Positions 7,560 through 11,943 of a DNA stretch of 11,943 bases are shown piece by piece. The number at the start of each line of letters is the position of its first letter. The stretch's first letter is position 1. This stretch comes from Caldifarciminota bacterium 4484_100 (GTDB lineage: Bacteria > Hydrothermota > Tepidihabitantia > SM23-42). The stretch lies in NCBI GenBank assembly GCA_002049785.1, contig MUKB01000017.1, positions 1 through 11,943 of the forward strand. Reading direction: 5' to 3'. Below the pieces are notes generated by a model, which was not told where the DNA came from, did no database searches, and was given only the letters and a program-made list of their open reading frames with translations. The position numbers were made by a program, and so were the translations under genes.

Positions 7560-8398
7560 CTTCGCCTCCTTGAAAAGAAATATCCGACATTGCCGATGAT
7601 GATAAAGACCATTATGAGAAGATGTCCTAAGGACTGGGCATCCATCCCCTGGGCCGCCTTTCTTATCCCTTCAGAATAGCCTTTACGCTTTACCAGCACC
7701 TCATATTCTGATGCACCTTTCATACCCGAGATCAGACCAACCAGCTGACCGCTCTCCACAAATGGATAGGCATCAGCAGCTGAGACCGCGGTGACCCCGG
7801 TCCCTACCCGGGCCTCATACCTTGACTGGGCATAGAGGAGCCAGGTCCGATATCCAGGGTCTCCTGCCGAAAGTGATACGATGAGACTTATATCTTTATA
7901 GTTCTTAACCGAACGCATCATTGCCAGAGAATCGATCGGTGTGCCATAATAATCAGTAGGAAAAACATCGCGGATACTTTCGCCCATTCCCAGGATAACC
8001 GCTGAACCCCCGGCCTTATAACCAAGAAATGTAAGGTCCTGGCCATAAACCTTATGAAATTCCTTGGGCACTGCATCAACCGCCATCTCCACCAATCCTG
8101 GCCCTGTAGGCCATAACGACATCAACATTATCTTGATATTTCGGGCAAAGCAATGGCGCATTATCGCAACGAGCATCGGATACAACTCCGGCATACTCTG
8201 GGGGTCAAAATCACAGGAAAGCAGCACCGGGCCGGATTCTGGACCGAGCTCATCTATGGCATCAAATAGCTTCTGGGTCTGGGGCATCACATTCACCGGA
8301 ATTCCAATGGGAACAATCAAAGGGATAATAATCGCCAGGGCAATCGTTATAAATATCGCCTGCCTTGGAATCTTTGTTAAGGATTCAATCACCTTCAT
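7556..8398 (-). CDS. Membrane-anchored alpha/beta domain protein, likely relative of the DUF6754 protein (module gene 3)
   Basis: This 280-residue protein has a hydrophobic segment near the N-terminus (13-34), a soluble alpha/beta domain (about 40-250) and a second membrane segment (257-275) followed by a basic tail SRRRR. The order of elements resembles the product of the gene at 10124. Specific stretches also align: GPVLLSCDFDPQS...IMLMSLWPTG against RPILYVPGLSSIS...ALIVPNRDP, and TGVTAVSAADAYPF...ASEYE against TGAIQIGGTDSVHQLPFF...ASAYL. I start it at ATG 8398 because GGAGG (8408-8404) is 5 nt upstream and the upstream gene stops 1 nt before. A longer frame starting at TTG 8434 would lie inside that gene without a ribosome site. 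Function unknown. Confidence 0.85.
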   Translation of the reverse strand: MKVIESLTKIPRQAIFITIALAIIIPLIVPIGIPVNVMPQTQKLFDAIDELGPESGPVLLSCDFDPQSMPELYPMLVAIMRHCFARNIKIMLMSLWPTGPGLVEMAVDAVPKEFHKVYGQDLTFLGYKAGGSAVILGMGESIRDVFPTDYYGTPIDSLAMMRSVKNYKDISLIVSLSAGDPGYRTWLLYAQSRYEARVGTGVTAVSAADAYPFVESGQLVGLISGMKGASEYEVLVKRKGYSEGIRKAAQGMDAQSLGHLLIMVFIIIGNVGYFFSRRRR

Positions 8399-8399
8399 A

Positions 8400-9020
8400 T
8401 CATCCTCCACCCAGCCAGGATCTCTCAATCCCAAGAATTATCTTCAACGAAGTTGAAATCATACCCAGTGCTACACCGAACCAGATGCCGCGCTTTGCTG
8501 CCATATTCGGAACGCGCAAAAGCCATTCAGCAAATTCCGGCAGCCTCGGAGATATGTAATATCCAAAGGGCACCATCCCGAGCATTACGATGAATGCCGC
8601 AACAAGTAAAAGTGTCGCCTCTTTGGTTCGGGCCCTGAATGCACGGTATGCAGCTGAAGCCATATAAAAGGCAAGAATCGCATACATTGAGGCTCCCAAA
8701 GGAACGATAATATTACTGTAGAGGATCATAAAGAGTGAACCCGCCTTAATCCCCCAGAAGATTCCCAGGATTGCCATTATAGCAAGTGCAATGAGGGTAA
8801 CATAGCTGAAATACCAGCTCTCCTGCTTTCTCTTGATCCGATCGGTGTGGTGGTCGATTAGACTTCCAATACCCAGTATCAAGGCAAACCCTGAGATTAC
8901 AATCGCCCAGCGATAGCTGTAGGAGTAAACCTGTTTACTTACTGAGTGGGGAATGAAAAACTGAATAATCATAACAATCCCCATAATCATACAGATAAAC
9001 AGTGGTATCTGCTTCTTCAT
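8400..9020 (-). CDS. Polytopic membrane protein of unknown function (module gene 2)
   Basis: This 206-residue protein has about six membrane helices (roughly 7-24, 37-55, 71-92, 97-121, 136-156 and 176-196). A charged stretch with [11 protein letters not shown] lies between helices 2 and 3, and [16 protein letters not shown] follows helix 4. The latter looks like a conserved cytoplasmic loop, but I cannot assign a family. The ATG has AGGAGG (9031-9026) 5 nt upstream, embedded in the stop of the DUF6754-type gene. It precedes the third module gene by 1 nt. It probably forms the membrane part of a complex with its neighbours; this is inferred only from gene order and spacing. Confidence 0.85.
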   Translation of the reverse strand: MKKQIPLFICMIMGIVMIIQFFIPHSVSKQVYSYSYRWAIVISGFALILGIGSLIDHHTDRIKRKQESWYFSYVTLIALAIMAILGIFWGIKAGSLFMILYSNIIVPLGASMYAILAFYMASAAYRAFRARTKEATLLLVAAFIVMLGMVPFGYYISPRLPEFAEWLLRVPNMAAKRGIWFGVALGMISTSLKIILGIERSWLGGG

Positions 9021-9029
9021 ATCTTCCTC

Positions 9030-10124
9030 CTATCCAATGTTAAAGAAGTAATAGATATCTTTTAATCCCAGTAGAATCAAAACAGAAGCAACGATAAGGA
9101 TTCCCAAGATAATCATCTTCCCCCAGTCCTGCCCTTTTAAAGAACCGAGCAGTAAGGGTTCATGGGAGAGATATGCGGATGCTGCATAGAGTTCTTCTCC
9201 GATCAGGGTGTAGTCACAGGCCGCAATAAAGAAAGGCAACTGGTGCACCGAATCGGTCCCCCCAATCTGAATTGCGCCGGTGGTTGTCCCGGTTTCAGCA
9301 AGGATGAGCGATTCTGCCCAGAACATCCCCATCAATAAGTTTGTTGCAGGTTTTTCTCTTACCATTGTTCCACAGACTGCAGCAGCATAGGCGAACTGAT
9401 TTGCGGTAAGAAAATAGATATTATCCGGGTTGAATGCATCAGGCCTGCCTGCATCAGTATAGGCCTCTTTCACGACCTCCCGGGCAACTGTGTAGACCAC
9501 CGGGTCACGATTGGGAACAATAAGTGCAGTATTGTATTCCGCAGTCTTTTTTGCCACCTGGGCCAGAATATTCATCGATGCGATTGTGGCAACATCTGAT
9601 ATCGAAGACAACCCCGGGACATAGAGGATTGGCCTGCCCATCTCAGTGGCTCTTCCTACCGCCTCATCCAAGGCCTCGAGTCCAGGGATCTTACGAATAA
9701 AGAGTTTCTTGCCCATACGTGCGTGATAGATAAAATAGAGTAATATTATTGCATATATGATGACCCCGACAAGAACATTCACTCTTCCTGTATGAAACCA
9801 TTGCTGACTGCTGGTGGATGGTTCAGAAATGGATGACATCGCCAGAACCGAATCGTCTTTGACCGCACCAATCTGATAATAATAGCTTACACCATCCTTG
9901 GTATTGGAATCGGTAAATTTGTAATTGCCCCGGCCGATAAATCCGATTCTGCTGAATGTACCTCCCTCTTCCTTCCGGTATATCACATATCCATCGATCT
10001 CCTGTTCCTGCGGAGTTTTAGTCCAGTGCACGATAATCTTGCCGCCATCATCATTCGGATAATCCTTAGCAATAGGTATTCCCGGTGGTTGAATAGCAAG
10101 GAGTATTGCCAAGATTAATAACAT
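9030..10124 (-). CDS. Fibronectin type III / DUF6754-type membrane protein (module gene 1)
   Basis: This 364-residue protein starts with a hydrophobic segment (1-12) that looks like a short signal peptide. A fibronectin type III-like domain follows (about 20-103; IIVHWTK, DGYVIYRK, SYYYQIGAV), then a membrane helix (115-134), an alpha/beta domain (about 140-335) and a C-terminal helix (336-355). The alpha/beta part matches what I recall of DUF6754: LDEAVGRATEMGRPILYVPG, VPNRDP, AESLILAETGTTTGAIQIGGTD and LIGEELYAASAYLS. The fibronectin domain would be extracytoplasmic and the alpha/beta domain cytoplasmic. No enzymatic activity is known to me. AAGGAGG lies 4 nt before the ATG. It follows the SLBB gene by 62 bp with no clear promoter between, so read-through is likely. 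Confidence 0.88.
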   Translation of the reverse strand: MLLILAILLAIQPPGIPIAKDYPNDDGGKIIVHWTKTPQEQEIDGYVIYRKEEGGTFSRIGFIGRGNYKFTDSNTKDGVSYYYQIGAVKDDSVLAMSSISEPSTSSQQWFHTGRVNVLVGVIIYAIILLYFIYHARMGKKLFIRKIPGLEALDEAVGRATEMGRPILYVPGLSSISDVATIASMNILAQVAKKTAEYNTALIVPNRDPVVYTVAREVVKEAYTDAGRPDAFNPDNIYFLTANQFAYAAAVCGTMVREKPATNLLMGMFWAESLILAETGTTTGAIQIGGTDSVHQLPFFIAACDYTLIGEELYAASAYLSHEPLLLGSLKGQDWGKMIILGILIVASVLILLGLKDIYYFFNIG

Positions 10125-10128
10125 TACA

Positions 10129-10135
10129 CCTCCTT
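10129..10135 (-). promoter_or_regulatory. Shine-Dalgarno of the DUF6754-type gene
   Basis: AAGGAGG on the minus strand, 4 nt before the ATG at 10124. It fixes the start and shows that this gene is translated from a leadered mRNA, unlike the upstream SLBB gene. Confidence 0.85.
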
Positions 10136-10147
10136 TAATTAAAATTC

Positions 10148-10161
10148 CGGGCTATCGCCCG
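10148..10161 (-). terminator. Small hairpin between the SLBB and DUF6754-type genes
   Basis: CGGGC-GATA-GCCCG (minus strand) forms a 5-bp GC stem with a 4-nt loop, followed by a short AT-rich stretch TTTTAATT. It is weak as an intrinsic terminator and could be a partial terminator or processing site that separates expression of the SLBB gene from the membrane module. Confidence 0.35.
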
Positions 10162-10186
10162 TGTAATCTTTTTTCTTCCTTCTCAA

Positions 10187-11428
10187 CTATTTCCTGGTCA
10201 GGGTTAAATAGGAAATCAACAAAGATGCAAATACTGAACCAATCTGAACATAATCCTGCCAGAATTTGAAGACCTGTCTGGGTACAAAGATCCTATCACC
10301 TTCTTCAATAATGGGATCCTTGCGCACCGATATGCGTTTCTTGCCTCTCTGCACATAAGCGCTGTGCATATTGGCATCACTTTCCGGACCACCTGCAAGT
10401 CCGATATAGTCACTTGCCCGAAGATTGGGTTGATATGGGAATGAACCCGGATTGACAACCCTGCCCTGGACATAGACAAGTGCATTCACCGAAGGAACAA
10501 TCAGAACATCTCCGTCTTCCAACAAAATATTCTCCTTACAGGCTTCATCGGCAAGAATCTTTGTCAAATCGGTATCAATCTTTTTATCCTTTCTCAACAC
10601 ATAACAATGCACGGGGTCAGCCCAGGGTGTGATACCACCTGCCTTGCTTATCAAATCCGAAACCCGTTCACCTTCAGCAAGTTCGTATAAACCTTCACTG
10701 GTTCTCTCTCTTGATGCGGTCAATTCTGCAACACGAAGTTCATAGCCCCTTTTACCAAATACCGCACCTTTGACAATGACCGATTTCTCCATTCTGGGAA
10801 TATATATAATATCTCCATCCTGGACATAGGGATTTGTTTTGATGTCGCCAGAGCGCTCGAATTCTTCAAGATTTACAACTCTGTATAACTGGCCATCTCT
10901 TCTGAGTTCAATATGCGAACGAGAACCAAGGGTCGATACACCCTCCGCCCGTTTTACAACCTCAGACACCCGATCTACAGGCCAGGCTCGAACAATGCCG
11001 GGACTTTTTACTTCACCGACAACAAAAACAGAGAAGGTCCTCATCTCAATTAGTGTAATATTCACATCAACATTCTTGTAGTATTTCAAAAAGACCTTCT
11101 TCAGAGAATCTTTGGCACTTTTCAGGGTGAGGTTGTAGATGGGAACCGCATCAACAATATCATACTTCGGCACATATACACCCTGGGCAGTGGCTATCGA
11201 TGTAACCGGCATATTGATTGTAACCTTCCCTTCATAGGTTATAGTCGTCTGGTAGGAGTAATTTGTTGAACCGGTAATCGTGACCAAAATTCGATCCCCG
11301 GGCATCAAAACATACTCTTCAGATACAATCGGTTTTTCAAGCCCGGTAACCTCGGTTGTCTTTCCTGTTACCTGTGCAGAGGCAAGTGACATTAAAGAAA
11401 TGAAAAGAAATATAAATATCTTCTTCAT
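10187..11428 (-). CDS. Polysaccharide export protein with three SLBB domains (Wza-like)
   Basis: This 413-residue protein is an exopolysaccharide/capsule export channel of the Wza type. It has a Sec signal peptide (MKKIFIFLFISLMSLASA, likely cut before Gln19), a Poly_export domain (about 36-130, YVLMPGDRILVTITG) and three SLBB repeats (about 133-212, 216-313 and 317-384). Each repeat begins VxGxVxxPG-like and ends DGDxxxxPx. A C-terminal hydrophobic helix (394-411) could be the outer-membrane-spanning helix seen in Wza. There is no lipobox Cys after the signal peptide, unlike Wza. I choose ATG 11428; a TTG two codons upstream sits inside the promoter-to-start gap. It is divergent from the Tat-protein gene and precedes the four-gene membrane module on the same strand. 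No glycosyltransferases or Wzc-like kinase occur in the window. Confidence 0.92.
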   Translation of the reverse strand: MKKIFIFLFISLMSLASAQVTGKTTEVTGLEKPIVSEEYVLMPGDRILVTITGSTNYSYQTTITYEGKVTINMPVTSIATAQGVYVPKYDIVDAVPIYNLTLKSAKDSLKKVFLKYYKNVDVNITLIEMRTFSVFVVGEVKSPGIVRAWPVDRVSEVVKRAEGVSTLGSRSHIELRRDGQLYRVVNLEEFERSGDIKTNPYVQDGDIIYIPRMEKSVIVKGAVFGKRGYELRVAELTASRERTSEGLYELAEGERVSDLISKAGGITPWADPVHCYVLRKDKKIDTDLTKILADEACKENILLEDGDVLIVPSVNALVYVQGRVVNPGSFPYQPNLRASDYIGLAGGPESDANMHSAYVQRGKKRISVRKDPIIEEGDRIFVPRQVFKFWQDYVQIGSVFASLLISYLTLTRK

Positions 11429-11434
11429 AGACAA

Positions 11435-11462
11435 ATTATATTGAAATCGTCCTCAATGTCAA
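11435..11462 (-). promoter_or_regulatory. Consensus promoter of the SLBB gene, leaderless geometry
   Basis: On the minus strand TTGACA (11462-11457), 16 bp and TATAAT (11440-11435) are both perfect consensus boxes. The -10 ends 6 bp before the ATG at 11428, so the predicted first base is the A of the start codon. There is no Shine-Dalgarno. Confidence 0.88.
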
Positions 11463-11470
11463 CTTGCTTG

Positions 11471-11498
11471 TTGAATTTTTTCTTATTTTATTTATAAT
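11471..11498 (+). promoter_or_regulatory. Promoter of the Tat-protein gene, divergent from the SLBB promoter
   Basis: TTGAAT (11471-11476), 16 bp and TATAAT (11493-11498). The expected transcription start is near 11505, exactly where AAGGAGG (11505-11511) begins, leaving a leader of about 10 nt. The two divergent -35 boxes are only 8 bp apart. Confidence 0.75.
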
Positions 11499-11515
11499 GC
11501 AGAAAAGGAGGAATG

Positions 11516-11943
11516 ATGACAAGGAGGACCTTCCTGAAGAATTTCGGATTTATCAGCTCGATACTTCTCTTTTTTGGTCAGGTACCAAAACTGTTATGGG
11601 CTGGAAAATGGGAACATTCCCGGAAGAGTTTCTGGAAGAAAAAACGGTTCTTTCAGAAGACCGTTGATGTCTCACACTATAAAGATGGGATTATAAGGGC
11701 AAGAATCGATGGACAATGGCAGGAGTTTAAGATAAGAGAAACCAATAAGGCCTTTATTAAATGGAATCTAAAGAGCAGGATTGAATTTCTGGAACAGATA
11801 AAGACCGGCAAGATGCCAGGACTTGCCGGACCGCATTCTGGTGCGGTTGCCACCTATGGCCTGGGCAGGCTCGACTCTAAATTCACCGTAAATAACGCAA
11901 TAAAAGGGATCGGTCTGGCACCAAAGGATGAATATCTGGATAA
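11516..11943 (+). CDS. Tat-exported protein of unknown function (3'-truncated by the window)
   Basis: The frame is open to the window end, giving 142 residues. The N-terminus MTRRTFLKNFGFISSILLFFG carries a twin-arginine motif (TRRTFLK) followed by a hydrophobic stretch, so the product should be exported folded, often with a cofactor or as a pre-assembled partner. The signal ends around WAG (28-30). The next 25 residues are very basic and aromatic (WEHSRKSFWKKKRFF). The remainder includes a DGQWQEFKIRET strand-like stretch and MPGLAGPHSGAVATYGLGRLD, which I do not recognise. AAGGAGG (11505-11511) is 4 nt before ATG 11516; an adjacent in-frame ATG at 11513 is only 1 nt away from it and is less likely. 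The gene is divergent from the SLBB gene. Confidence 0.85.
   Translation, partial: MTRRTFLKNFGFISSILLFFGQVPKLLWAGKWEHSRKSFWKKKRFFQKTVDVSHYKDGIIRARIDGQWQEFKIRETNKAFIKWNLKSRIEFLEQIKTGKMPGLAGPHSGAVATYGLGRLDSKFTVNNAIKGIGLAPKDEYLD

Noticed and set aside
8396..8434. Extended start (TTG 8434) for the third module gene
   Set aside because: The extra 12 residues lie inside the upstream gene and lack an SD, whereas ATG 8398 has GGAGG 5 nt upstream.
11464..11667. 67-codon open frame starting in the divergent promoter region
   Set aside because: It starts before the predicted transcription start and overlaps the Tat-protein gene in another frame, while that gene has the SD, the promoter and a Tat motif.

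Overview
The window reads as a dense bacterial chromosome segment with seven genes on one strand or the other in four transcription units plus two edge-truncated genes. The closest stylistic match I can name is a candidate division WOR-3 (Stahlbacteria/Hydrothermae-like) or related FCB-type thermophile or sediment genome. The reasons are a secreted subtilase with a PYPNPF / FlgD-Ig-like C-terminal domain, a membrane-anchored DUF6754-type protein, very short intergenic gaps and mixed leaderless/Shine-Dalgarno starts. This placement is from recall, not from a search.

Layout. 1-2128 (+): 3' part of a secreted subtilisin-like protease. It carries a beta-propeller-like insertion between catalytic Asp and His and a one-base frameshift near 199-203. 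2184-6256 (+): a four-gene unit encoding an ABC-2 type exporter (ATPase and two different permeases) followed by a PutP-like sodium:solute symporter. 6258-6818 (-): a SEC-C zinc-motif protein, tail to tail with the symporter. 6930-10124 (-): four tightly packed genes for membrane proteins of unknown function. Two are single anchored alpha/beta domains that look distantly homologous to each other, and two have about six membrane helices each. 10187-11428 (-): a Wza-like SLBB polysaccharide export protein, upstream on the same strand and possibly the first gene of the same unit. 11516-11943 (+): the start of a Tat-exported protein of unknown function, divergent from the SLBB gene.

The most interesting biology is the four-gene membrane module behind the SLBB gene. 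It looks like a conserved complex built around a pair of related membrane-anchored domains and has no function I know of. The most striking nucleotide pattern is regulatory. Three genes that start transcription units (2184, 6818, 11428) have no Shine-Dalgarno. Each has a -35 / 16 bp / -10 promoter whose -10 box ends 5-6 bp before the ATG, so transcription should begin at about the start codon (leaderless mRNA). Genes inside the units instead mostly carry strong AAGGAGG-type sites 4-5 nt before their starts. No tRNA, rRNA, CRISPR array, insertion sequence or integrase was seen.
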